NCBI RefSeq assembly: GCF_033568475.1
Contig: NC_133121.1
Span: 4,030,001-4,094,000 of the forward strand
Direction of reading: 5' to 3'
Length of the DNA: 64,000 nt
Source of the DNA: Henckelia pumila
Taxonomy: Eukaryota; Streptophyta; Magnoliopsida; Lamiales; Gesneriaceae
Shown here: positions 48,098 through 59,947 of the stretch, in pieces
Layout of the letters: each line of letters starts with the position of its first letter
How positions within the stretch are numbered: the stretch's first letter is position 1
Translations under genes and position numbers: made by a program
Notes under the pieces: model-generated
Seen by the model: the letters and a program-made list of their open reading frames with translations, nothing else
The model's database searches: none
What the model was told of the DNA's origin: nothing

Positions 48098-48609
48098 ATT
48101 TTTGCACTCAACTCCCCTTAATGAATTTGGCACATACCCCCTTGTACTTTATAATTTGACACTTACACCCATTTTGTCAAATAAAAGTTAAGTTTTCCAT
48201 TCAAAATTACACAATTTACTTAAATAACCTCGGTAATATACTAAATTCATATATGATTGTGAAGAAATATCCATTAAAAACTTTGTAGAGCCTTATATAT
48301 TAGTTACCATGATTTTTGAATCATTATTGGTAGAGTAATAATATCAATTGAGTGGTCATATATTTTAATTTAAAATATGTAATTAATTTATAATTTATTG
48401 AATATGATTAATATGTAAATAATTTTTTATAAATTGAACATTAGTAAAAAAATTCTTACATTTTATATTTTGTGTGTCAATCATGGTTAAATGATATAAA
48501 AATAATAATTATGAAAGAGAAGGGGTGTAAGTGTCAAATCATAAAATAGAAAGGAAATTTGTCCCAATTCATGATTAGGTACAGGGGAGGGAGGTGAATG
48601 CAAAAGTCC
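48098..48609. mobile_element. MITE with imperfect 35-bp inverted ends
   Basis: The left end TTTTTGCACTCAACTCCCC pairs with the right end (complement GGACTTTTGCATTCACCTCC). The inner parts ATTTGGCACATACCCCC and 'ggaaatttgtcccaattcat' also pair. The corresponding place after RGL-2 (near 56600) lacks it, so it came in after the duplication. Superfamily not determined. Confidence 0.7.
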
Positions 48610-48804
48610 TTTAAATAAATACAATTTTCCCATTCATAAACTAAACGTCAACATAATTCTTGACTTTTAATTAAAATTAATTCACAGAATGCCTACCGCC
48701 TGTGAAGTAAAATCAATTGAGTTCACTAAATAATTATTAAATTAATATATATATATATATATATATTATATCTTCTTTTGTATATTATGTCATTATCTTA
48801 CTTC

Positions 48805-49010
48805 ATTTTTTTTAGAAATTGACTTGAACATAACTCACCTCAAGAGCTAGCTCTTGAGGTGAGTTATGTTCAAGTCAATTTTTAACATGGTATCAGATTG
48901 ATGTCTTAGTTTGTGTTCTACATCGGTTGACTAAATAATCTGGGAGTCCTTTATATATACAAGGAGCTTTTGAGGTGAGTTAGGTTCAAGTCTCATTTTC
49001 TAACAATTTT
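48805..49010 (+). repeat. TRIM-like LTR remnant with 66-bp perfect palindrome
   Basis: 48849-49010 reads like a common plant TRIM/LTR end: AGCTCTTGAGGTGAGTTATG, then AACATGGTATCAGA (primer-site-like), 'ctacatcggttgac', 'gtcctttatata', and a further copy of the TTGAGGTGAGTTAGG part at about 48970. Immediately to the left, 48816-48848 is the exact reverse complement of 48849-48881, giving a palindrome without a spacer. Confidence 0.6.
48816..48881. repeat. Perfect 66-bp palindrome (33-bp arms, no spacer)
   Basis: Arms 48816-48848 and 48849-48881 are exact reverse complements and meet at AGCT|AGCT. They can form a cruciform or long hairpin. Confidence 0.95.
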
Positions 49011-49059
49011 TTGGGATATATGAAATGAAAATTATATTCTCCCATAAGTTTCTACAATA

Positions 49060-49310
49060 ATAGTATGTTGGGAGCTCATTGAGAAAAATGAAAGAGCCAT
49101 CAAGTGCTATTGTCGAAACATGATATTCGGGTTGTATGATTAATGAAAACCAATTCTTATTACCTAATTTTTGGGGTTTTAAATATATCGTTCCTAGCTA
49201 TATCATCAATAATTTTGGGTAAATTAAACACACAAAGTTATCCCTTAGAATTGACACCTTCGTTCCATCTTTGTTTGAGTCAAACACGATTTATCTGCTT
49301 CCACTCTTTT
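49060..49310. repeat. Segment repeated downstream of RGL-3
   Basis: Begins 'agtatgttgggagctcattg' and contains 'ttcgggttgtatgattaatg' and 'gatttatctgcttccactc'. The same series occurs in the same order and orientation at 63520-63745. Here it lies about 1.3-1.55 kb upstream of the RGL-2 start. Confidence 0.85.
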
Positions 49311-50616
49311 GGAAATGTTTCAATTATTTTTTCCATTCACCTAAACTAGAGCCTCATTTTCGGACCTTTTCTCAACAAATCATGCACCTTGCAATATCAA
49401 TATTATTAGAATAAATGCGATAAATACAAATTAAAGGTTACTTTCCTGAAAATTGTCATATATATATAATTTGATTTCCCTCTCGATTATTATCACCACC
49501 TCTAACTTATTCTCCCAACGTAATGTTTTTTTTGGCCATATACATACAATATATATACATACATATATATGTTTCTTGTATCTGATATCTTTCATGGAAG
49601 CCCTTCATTTTAAGATAGGTCCACACGGACCCAAAAACCCATAAATCTCAATTTCAAAGTGTATAAATAGTGAGAACAGAGATGGAGACAAGAAATTGAA
49701 TTAAGGGTAAGAAAATGATTTTTATTGGACAAAGGGGAGTAATGTAATTAGTCCATAATTCTGCTGCATTAGGGTATGAAATAACGACTTTTTTCGCGCA
49801 ATAGCTTTTCCAACTTGGTAAAAATTTATCGTTTGGGGGTCACAGGAATCAGGCTAGCTAAAAGTATGTGAAATATCCTTCCAAAAAAAAAAAAAAGTAT
49901 GTGAAATATATTTTAAATTCAAATTGATCATAATATTATATTCAAATCATTATTATTTTTTTCATAATTTATTTTTAATGTTTTCTTATAGAACATTGAT
50001 TTCTCGAGCACAACCAAAAAAAAAAAAAAATCCGGCATGTAAAAAAAAGTTGTTATAATCCACAGGAATACACACATAATCTGATAATCACATACGTACA
50101 TACTTGAAAAAGTTAGAAATTGTTAGCATTTTCCCAAAAATATCCTTACTCCGAAAATATATGTAAACGAATTAAGCGTAATTCATGTCATTTTCATCCC
50201 ATTTATACATTAACATAATATTACCGTGTTATTAATTGTTCTTACAAATGCTCTATTGTTATACATATATTATAATTGGTATAATTTATATTTAAAATTT
50301 TAAAGACCTCATAGAATTGATGATGTATCACTAATTAAATAAATTCTTACATAACATGGATATCAACGGTTAAAAAAAAAAATCACATTTTCAATATAAT
50401 CTCCCGTTATATATTTTCTCAAAATGTTTGAAAACTCTACCAAGCAATATTACGGCCAGTTTTAAAACAATGTTAAAACATATATAACTCATTTGTTTTA
50501 TTTATTATTATTTATATTGTATGCAATAAAACCACATAGCTATTAGATAGCAATAATTTACTTTTCTGCATATTATAAATGTCCAGGAAGCTAGCTATTG
50601 ATTAATGTACACAAGA

Positions 50617-53600
50617 ATGGGAACATCACCACAGCCCTTGAAATCAATTTTTACGTGGATTGGAATACTTTCACTGCTCTCATTTGCATTTGCAGATTCT
50701 CAAAACTCGACGAGGTGCGCACCTAGCTAGCTCGAATAAATTGATTGATAATCTCGTCAGTTTGATTTCGTGGTCGACGTATATATCATATATATATATA
50801 TAGATGATTTGCTCGATTTATTTTCACATGATTTGTTAAAAAATTAATAAATACATATAAGTTTTCAATTTCTAAAATTTTGTGAATCTAGACGTGTTCC
50901 GGTGATTGCTAACGTGGTTAATCTCCATGGCAGAATATCAATAACAGAAGGTGACACCGAAGATGTTTTGCAATCTCAGGGAGTGCATTTGTTTCAACAA
51001 GGTCGACAAGTACGTTATCTATATCTTATATAAAATATAATTATATATATTTCCATTTTATGATTTGATGAAGAATAAAAATCATTTAATATATATGTTA
51101 CAGGTGGTACTGAATAATGGCATAGTTAATGTTACATTCTCCATGGTTGGCCATGTGACAAGCATAACGTATATAGGGAGTGACAATTTGCTTGAAACCC
51201 AAAATGCAGAAGATAATCGTGGGTACAAATTAAATAATGCGTGAATTTATAATTCTGTTTTATTTAAGTTCATGATATCATTTTAATATTTTTCTCTCAC
51301 GAGAGGTCTTAAATTTGTGAAATTTAAATTGATAGCTATTGGAATGTCGTCTGGAACAAGCCAGGACAAAACACTTCTATGGAGAAGTAAGTTATATTTC
51401 TCTGACAGTGCACTTTTTTTTTTTTTTTTTTTTTTATCGTCTGATAATACACATTGAATCTGAAAGTTCGAGTTGAGTCGGATTGAGAACCACGGATATA
51501 ATACCAAAGAAGGCTATAAAAATAATTGAATTCCAGATTAAATTTTCGTGTATGATGAGGTAATCATAGGAACCGGGCTACCGTGCGGGTGGATGATAGG
51601 TCAGCCATTAGCTTACTCCAGGCCTGATTTAATTTATATTCTCTTAGGCACCGTTTGGTGCATGAGATGAAAGTATGATGAGACACAAATTTTTACTCAT
51701 CCCATGTTTTTCTCATTTTTTTGTTAACCCAATGATATCTTATGACCCGGTATAACATTAGATGTAAACTTGATGACAAATACCTCTTAACCAATGGTAT
51801 TAGTGGAGGATGAGTGTCATATAAGTGAAATTGTGTGAAATTGACAATGGTAATTAAGAGAACAAAGACAATAATCCTACAAAATAAAAAAACATACAAA
51901 ACAACATATTATTTATATATATGTCTTGCTTATCCACATATCATCATGTTTTTATTCATCTATCGTACATTCCATGCATGATACCAAACGGAATCTTAAT
52001 GATATGATCAGGTTACAAGGAAACTATAAAGTGATTGTGCAAAATCCAGAGCAAACTGAGATTTCATTCGCCACAACATGGACAACTGGTAGTGCGAAAG
52101 TTCCTTTGAATGTTGATAGAAGGTAACAAATATATATTCTAAAGTATATAAATTTAAATTATAATAATTTCATTATTTCGATCGAGCACAACTTTCTGAT
52201 AAGTATTAAACATATATATAGGTTCGTAATGTTGCGAGGCGTCCCTGGATTCTACACTTATACTGTGTTCGAGAAGCTCAAAGGGTGGCCTGCGCTGGAC
52301 ATCCAAATAGCTAGACTTGTGTTCAAGCTTCAAGAAAATAAGTTCGTATACAAAGATTAATGCATTTGTTTTCCACTTTTTTATTTTCATATAGTTCATC
52401 ATGGAATAACACTAATATAATTTTGGTAAAAAGTTTTCATGCAACGTCATAAATAATTCCGATTGCCTTGTAGGGAGATTTCTGTAATGTGTAATTTTAA
52501 TAGTTAATTCTAAAACTATATTTTCATGTTTGCTCGAAGTGCAACAATATATAAATAATCGACCGAGTATATGTATATATAGGTTTCATTACATGGCTAT
52601 GTCGGATGAGAGGCAAAGGTTCATGCCAATGCCGATAGACCGCAGAAATGGCCAAGTCCTTGGGTATAAAGAAGCTGTTCTCTTGACGAATCCAATCAAT
52701 CCAGAGTTCAAAGGAGAGGTAATTAATATATGGATTATGATACATTTTACATATATACTCGATCGATCGATCTAATTAGTCTTCAATCATGTACTAATTG
52801 TCACGTACGCGAAACCACATGTATATATAATATGAAATATTTGCCCGTAATCAGCCTCATATATAAATTTACTCATTTTATAGTACCTTACATGGATTAT
52901 ATATGCATCGGCGTTGCGGTCGTCATTTATAGGTGGACGACAAGTATCTGTACACATGTGATAACAAAGATAACAAGGTTCACGGATGGGTGAGAAATGA
53001 TATAGGTGTGGGAATGTGGATGATAACGCCAAGCATCGAGTTCAAAATCGGTGGCCCTTTAAAGCAAGATCTCACTTCTCATATTGGCCCTACTATGCTC
53101 TCAGTAAGTACTTATTTCTATATAATTTTTATATATTTTGTTTGTTATTCTTAGAGTTTTAATGAGTGTGGCTAGCTAATTAATATATGTTGTACGTACG
53201 TACACGCAGATATTTATAAGCCCACATTATGCTGGGGAGGATCTTGCTCCCAAATTTGATGCACAAGATTACTGGAAAAAAGTGTTTGGTCCTGTTTTTG
53301 TTTATCTCAACTCAAATGTTTCGGCCAAGACCGACCCTTCGGTACTTTGGGACGACGCCAAGCGGAGGGTACCTTACACGATCTGTATTTCCATTGATCC
53401 ACGCTCAAGTATATATAGAAGATATTAAGCTTAAAAAAAGATTATTTTGGTGGTAATATTACACAGATGTCGAAGGAGGTTGCTAGCTGGCCATATAATT
53501 TTCCTCTTTCGAAAGACTTCCTTAAATCCAAACAAAGAGGTGCATTAAGCGGCCGACTACTTGTTCATGACAGGTAATTTCAACCGGAAAAAAAAAACCA

Positions 53601-55306
53601 TTTTTATCATGTAAATTGGATCTTAGTCCTCTAATTAATTAAACTATATTTTTGTGTAGATATATAAATAAGCAACCTGTGGCAGCCGCATCGGCGCATG
53701 TTGGATTGGCACCCGTAGGGGATCCAGGCTCATGGCAAACTGAAAGCAAGGTTAATATATATAATCCCACTTAATTTCCCTCCATCGAGATTACTATAAA
53801 AAAAAAAAAGACAATTAACTATATATTTTGAAAGCTAGCTAAATATGTATGTTTGGCTTTAGGGTTATCAATTCTGGACACAAACGGACCATAAAGGAAA
53901 TTTCTTGATCAAGAATGTGATCCCCGGAACATACAGCTTGTTTGCATGGCTCACTGGAACAGTCGGAGATTACAAACACCCGACGGACATCATCGTCCGG
54001 CCAGGTTATTTTGAATATTGCTCTAGCTGTATATTCTTTTCCTTGTCGAATCCAAAATATATATATTTTGGTTATAAAATCATGTCTAATATTGAATCCT
54101 AGGCTCAAATATTAAGCTGAACAATGCCGTTTTTGAGGCTCCAAGGGTCGGTCCTACGCTGTGGGAGATCGGAATCCCTGATCGAACGGCTGCTGAGTTT
54201 TTTATTCCCAATCCAGTATATAAGATCCATCCATATAAAATTTACACTGAAAGGTTTTTATCTAATTAAAATGATGCAATCTTTGATTCTTTATTGTTTA
54301 ATTAGTCATTATAGACACATTATTCTCTTCATGATTTTCAGGTTCAGACAATACGGTTTATGGAGTCGTTATAAGGACTTGTATCCCACATCTGATCTAG
54401 TGTATACTATTGGAAAAAGCCATTACAGGAAAGACTGGTTTTTTGCGCACGTCACAAGCTGGTACGAGAAAAATATATAATATTTTATATAGATATATAG
54501 GGAATTTAAGAAATGGTCTGATTTTGTTTGTAGTCTCATTTGATCAGTTTTGGTGCATAAAACTTTGTTTTTTGTTTTATAATTTTTTTTTTATGCAATT
54601 TCAATTTTTTTTTTTTTTTTTTTACTATTTTTGAGCGGGGTATATATTGATGACATGTCTAGAACTATATCAACCTTTTGGTCCAAAAAAGACTTAAAAA
54701 AAAAAGAGCATAAATCAAAATCAGACCAACTTATATTTCCAACCATTTTTCCATAAATGATATAAACTTCGTTTTCCAATATAAAAATATTTGTTGGATT
54801 GTATAAAACGAAATTCAGGAACATAGGAATTAAACAATTTGAAGCAACTACATGGAGAATTTTGTTCGGCCTCCGAAATGTTAGCAAAGGAGCAAACTAC
54901 ACTCTCCAGCTAGCCCTTGCGTCAGCTAATGGAGCCAAATTACAAGTACGAAATATACATATATATCAATTAACATGATTCGGATATTAATCTCAATTAA
55001 ACCATATATTTTAAATTAAATTACATTAAATTGTTACTGATTCGGATCACTGTACAAATTAATTTTTTCAAGGTGCGCATCAACAATGAAAATTCGCCTC
55101 CGCACTTTACAACCACATTGATAGGCAAGGATAACGCAGTGGCGAGGCATGGCATCCATGGTCTCTACCATTTTTACAGTATCGGGATCGCGGGAAGTCG
55201 ACTAGTCGATGGCACGAATACAATTTTCTTGACTCAAGCAGTAAACTCGGGGCCGTACAGAGAGGTTATGTACGATTATATCCGTCTAGAAGGACCTGCA
55301 ACTTAG
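50617..55306 (+). CDS. Rhamnogalacturonate lyase RGL-2 (PL4)
   Basis: Sixteen exons: 50617-50714, 50934-51009, 51104-51222, 51336-51386, 52012-52122, 52222-52341, 52583-52718, 52933-53103, 53210-53368, 53467-53573, 53660-53750, 53863-54004, 54103-54253, 54342-54461, 54819-54945 and 55073-55306. The product is 670 residues, colinear with RGL-1 (signal peptide, catalytic domain, fibronectin-like and C-terminal binding domains). An in-frame ATG at 50605 (MYTRMGTS) could add four residues. Differences from RGL-1: one extra codon in exon 1; exon 14 runs three bases further, giving ...VTSW instead of ...VTR; substitutions are scattered. Introns 1, 4 and 14 are longer; intron 4 has a Tourist-like MITE. 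Donors of introns 6 (GTTCGT) and 13 (GTTTTT) are weak but GT. No break is seen, so it is probably functional. Extracellular pectin (RG-I) cleavage is expected. Confidence 0.92.
51647..51995. mobile_element. Tourist-like (PIF/Harbinger) MITE in RGL-2 intron 4
   Basis: A 349-bp element. The left end GGCACCGTTTGGT pairs with the right end (complement GATTCCGTTTGGT). It is flanked by the 3-bp duplication TTA (51644-51646 and 51996-51998). The matching intron of RGL-1 (44181-44424) lacks it, so it inserted after the duplication. Confidence 0.85.
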
Positions 55307-56171
55307 GTTAATTAAGCTGCCTATGGTATGATTTGCGAATCATGATCTCAAAAATATATAAATTATCAATTAAATTAACATTCGGTATATTCTATTTCGA
55401 AAATTTATTTTCGTGAAAGGGGTTTGATGTTTCTGATGCCCCTACGTACATTACGACATATATTTAGTACAAACGAGACTTGCTATTATGTCCGACTTTT
55501 GCGTATTAAATTTCAGGAAATTGGAGTAAAATATTTATTATTTGGAGATGAGGTACTTTTTATAAAAACTTGTTATAAAATATTTCAAAAATTGTTTTGA
55601 GCATAAATATGTGTTTGGACAACTATTCTATATAAATATTTGAACATTCAAAAATAATGTTGTTATATTTGCCTTCAATAGTTTTAATCTAAAAACATCT
55701 AAAAACACCTCTCCAGTATTCTTTAAAAACTACATTTGGAGAAACTTTTTTAAAATTTTTTTTACAAAAATTGTATTCAAACGCATATTTTAAGTTTTTT
55801 TCATTTATAAAACACTAAAAACATTTTAAAATACATGTCCAAATGAAATTTGATTTTTAGTTAACATTTTGAGAACTAACCATTAATTATCGCTATTTAA
55901 TTGACATTTTATAAATGGGAAAATTTTATTTAGTCATATGCATATATTTAATCTAACATTTTTTATATATATAAATATATCACTTTGAATTGTCAATTTC
56001 TTTTTATATCCTTTATTTTCTACTTTATTAACTTACCACTAATTAATCATACTATGTGTTAATTAATATATCAATCTGATATCTCTTTTTTTATTATCTA
56101 TTAGATATTAATAAACATTTATCTAGTTATACATTTTTCATGTGCATGTGTCGCACGTGTACTCTCTTACT

Positions 56172-56207
<36 letters not shown>

Positions 56208-56995
56208 TTGATATTTTGCGCAACCACCACGAACACATACATAAGCACTGCTGACAAGCACGTCATTTTATTTATTGGTTGTACAAGGAGCTATGCCAGC
56301 CGGTGTTCACGTAGTGTCATTCATTTTGGTCTTTTATATATGTTAATCAATTTTAGTTTTAGTTATCTATCTTTATTTTTTTTAAAAAAAGTATTAGTTA
56401 TTTTTTCGAAATAATGCCGATATTGTACCAATCAAATGATAGTGTATGTGACACTGATCTTTTAATGTCATACCAACACTATCTTGTAATGTCACACCTA
56501 TCGATAAAAAAAATTAAAATTGCTAAAAATCGAAAAATACATAAATAAATTTATTGATTTTTAACATAAAAATCAAGATCACAAAAAAACAAGCACACAA
56601 TAAAAAATAAATAAATAAATTTCCTACATAAACTAAACATCAGTTTACGACTCTTTAGGATTGACAAGTGAACCTACATAATTCTTAACTATATATATAA
56701 TTTATTCACAGAATGCCGACAGCCCCCGTGAAGTAAAATCGATTGAGTTTTTGGGGTTCAACAAGTAATTATTTTGTGATTACGAACACAAAAAATCTTA
56801 TTCCAATTAATTAATTGTATTTCAAGATTTTAATTCGAAGTTTGACCAGGTAGAGGTTGACCATATGGCCGTCAACTAATGCCGTTTCACAATGACATAA
56901 TCAATAAATTAATTAAAAATCATCATACGTCTCAAACAAGAAATTAATACATATCTATATGTACTAAAAAAAAGAAATACATATCTATATTGACG

Positions 56996-57042
<47 letters not shown>

Positions 57043-57697
57043 ACAAGATGATTTATTTTTATTTCTTATAATACAATTTTAGTGGTACATGTAACCATTA
57101 ATGTTTTTCACATTTCTATAGTTCAAAAATAGATGATATAATCTGGAAAATAGTCAAGGATATTACTAATTGTAAATTTCCGATTATGCATGAATCTAAA
57201 ATAAAATTTCCGATTATTTAATTGTAAATTTCTGAATCGGATGAAAGATTACAAAAATCACTTTAATTTAATACCGCACGACTCATGAATTCTACTTACA
57301 ATTTTATCATATTTGCATCTCTACAATTTAATTCTCCTTCAAAATAAGATTGAAAATTCGAATCAAATAATTTAATTAAATACTCTCTAGATCTTCATGT
57401 CATATGTATATATATATATAGTAAAAGCCCTATGTAAATTCATTTCTAAGCATTTATTTCATAGGTACCCTTTCTTTTCTTCTCGATCTATCACTGAATT
57501 CGTTTATTTACTAGAAGCCGAAGGTCTAAACAAATGAAGAACATCATGAAATACATTCAAAGTAAAGAAAACCAAGAACTTTAAAGAAGAATGATATATT
57601 TTCTTGCCGCGACACCGGCCAGAATTAATGATCGCTACGATACGACGTCCTTTTACGTGGTTAAACGGCTAATCTTGTGGTATTTCCGCAGGTAAAA
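55307..57697. other. Intergenic DNA between RGL-2 and RGL-3
   Basis: Up to about 56775 it is the duplicated counterpart of the RGL-1 downstream flank. The rest is AT-rich with TA runs (57000-57041). A TTCCGCAG just before the RGL-3 ATG looks like a splice acceptor, so the RGL-3 leader may contain an intron. No gene seen. Confidence 0.5.
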
Positions 57698-59909
57698 ATG
57701 GGAAAGTGGTGGATCGAGAGGCGGCTCGAGTTAATATTTGGGTGGATAAGAGTGGTAACACAACTATTCTTTGTACTTGGTTGCATTCGAGGGTGAGTAC
57801 TTGACAAATATAAATATTAATTTTGATATATCTCTCTTTTTAGCTAGGGATTTTGATCGCGGTTCATGTGTGTCAATACATATTTTTTTTTATGAAATTA
57901 TATTAATGCGTATATATACCATTAATAATTAATTAGCTTGTTATTTGTACAGTGATAGAACCTACGAGAGGACTCGACAAATTTTCTACGATTTCAGTGA
58001 TGGAACGTACGTACGTACGAGCGAGTCGAAAAATTTTCTATGATTTTTCCATGTATTTCATAATTTCGACTTGTACTGTTATTAATCTTTGAGTATTTTG
58101 TTATAAAATTTCAGACAAGCAAGGCAGGAGATCACTCGTGGACTGCAAGTACGTCAACAAGATGAACAAGTAAAAATAATTATCCTAGTACTTGATTAAT
58201 TTCCCTTATATATACGTACATTCCCATATATAATTTAAATCATATTTTACAGGTCGATTAAATTCATTCGATAGCTTAACCCAGCGAGTGTATTTTCCAA
58301 TCGAATCGAGTTTCTTGACCAATTTTGATTTTTATTACATTACTAATTTGAACACTAATAAATGCTTAATACATTCAATTCAATTATTAGAAAAATATTT
58401 AATTAGAACTATATATATATATATGTGGCATGCAGGTGCTAATGTATAATGGCATTGTTAGCCTCACGTTGACAGCACCCGGTGGCGTGCCGACCAGCGT
58501 TACATACAATGGGAGTGATAATTTGCTTGAAACTCAGAATTCAGATGATAACAGAGGGTACACAATTTTATTTCCATTATATATCTATATATATATAGAT
58601 TTAAAAAAAAAAATCAAATTTATTTTCGAAGAAAAAAATTATAAAATGGGGACTCTGTGATTAAATTGATAGGTATTGGGATGTTATCTGGAATATACCT
58701 GGCGAGCATGGTCGGATGGACAAGTAACTATCATGTCCTAAGATATATATATATGTTGTTACGTTCGACTCAATATTCTTTTCGAACCATGCAGAAATGA
58801 AAGATCCTTTTATTTTGTAGGTTTCTTGGGACAAGCTACAACGTAATACTAGAGGATGAAAATCAAATCGAAATTTCCTTCTCCAGGGGATGGGAATTTG
58901 GTAGTGAAAAAGTTCCTTTAAATATTGACAAAAGGCACGTACGCATGTAACTTTAATTTGTGGTCTCCAGCAATTTAATTTCGATTTCTTGATTTTGATC
59001 ACTTAAATTAAACCTAGGAAAAATTGTTTTTTTGGTCTTGTATATTTGTCACTTTGCGATTTCAGTCATTTATATTTTCAGATTTCAGTTTTAGTCCGCT
59101 ATCTTTATTTTTATGGCAATTTTAGTCCTTTTTCCGACGTGGAGGCGACGTGGCACCAATTCAGTGCTGATGTGGAGCTGACGTGTACAGTGCCACATCA
59201 GCATTTTTGAATAAAAAGGACCGAAATTGGAAAAAATCGGAACATACAGGACTAAAACTGATATATGAAAACATAGAGGACTAAAATCGCAAAATGACAA
59301 ACATATCGGGCCAAATTTGCAGTTTTTCCTTAACCTAAGCAGATTTGTAATGTTACGTGACTCCCCTGGATTCTATACGTATGCTGTGGTGGAGAAGCTC
59401 CAAGGATGGCCAGCTTTCGACATTCAAGAAGGGCGATTTTTGTTGAAGCTTCAAGCAAACAAGTATATAATATAACTACGTACCATTTTATTTTAACGTG
59501 TCATATATATTTCTACGTATGAACTTTCCTACTCCATCCCCACAAAAATAGTCTTATAAGTACGTAATTTAGATATATTGAAAATTTCAATTGATTTATG
59601 CGTTCACCTACATACATGTACATACATATAGGTTCCACTACATGGCCATGTCGGATGTAAGGCAAAGGGTTATGCCAATGCCCATAGATCGCTCTACAGG
59701 AGTCGTTCTCGCATATCCAGAGGCTGTTCTACTCACTAATCCAACCAATCCAGAGCTCAAAGGAGAGGTACGTTTACGTTAAATCAGAAATAATCCACCT
59801 GATGATTATTTCAAATTTGGTCTTGGTGCTATAAATTGACATCTTTTCAACTTTAAATCCATTTTTTGACCAAGTGTTGGTGTGACACCAGACGTCTTAG
59901 GCGTCGTGC

Positions 59910-59947
<38 letters not shown>

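Larger units (their letters stand above)
47512..50616. other. Intergenic DNA between RGL-1 and RGL-2
   Basis: Up to about 48740 it matches the downstream flank of RGL-2 (55307-56775), apart from the MITE at 48098-48609. It then holds a palindromic TRIM-like remnant (48805-49010), a segment that recurs after RGL-3 (49060-49310), and from about 50160 the duplicated upstream region of RGL-2. No gene. Confidence 0.7.

Noticed and set aside
58937-59342. GT donor three bases after the GC site in RGL-3 intron 6
   Set aside because: Splicing there to 59343 changes the frame and meets a stop within a few codons, whereas the GC donor keeps the conserved RFVMLR join. Kept as a point to verify with reads.
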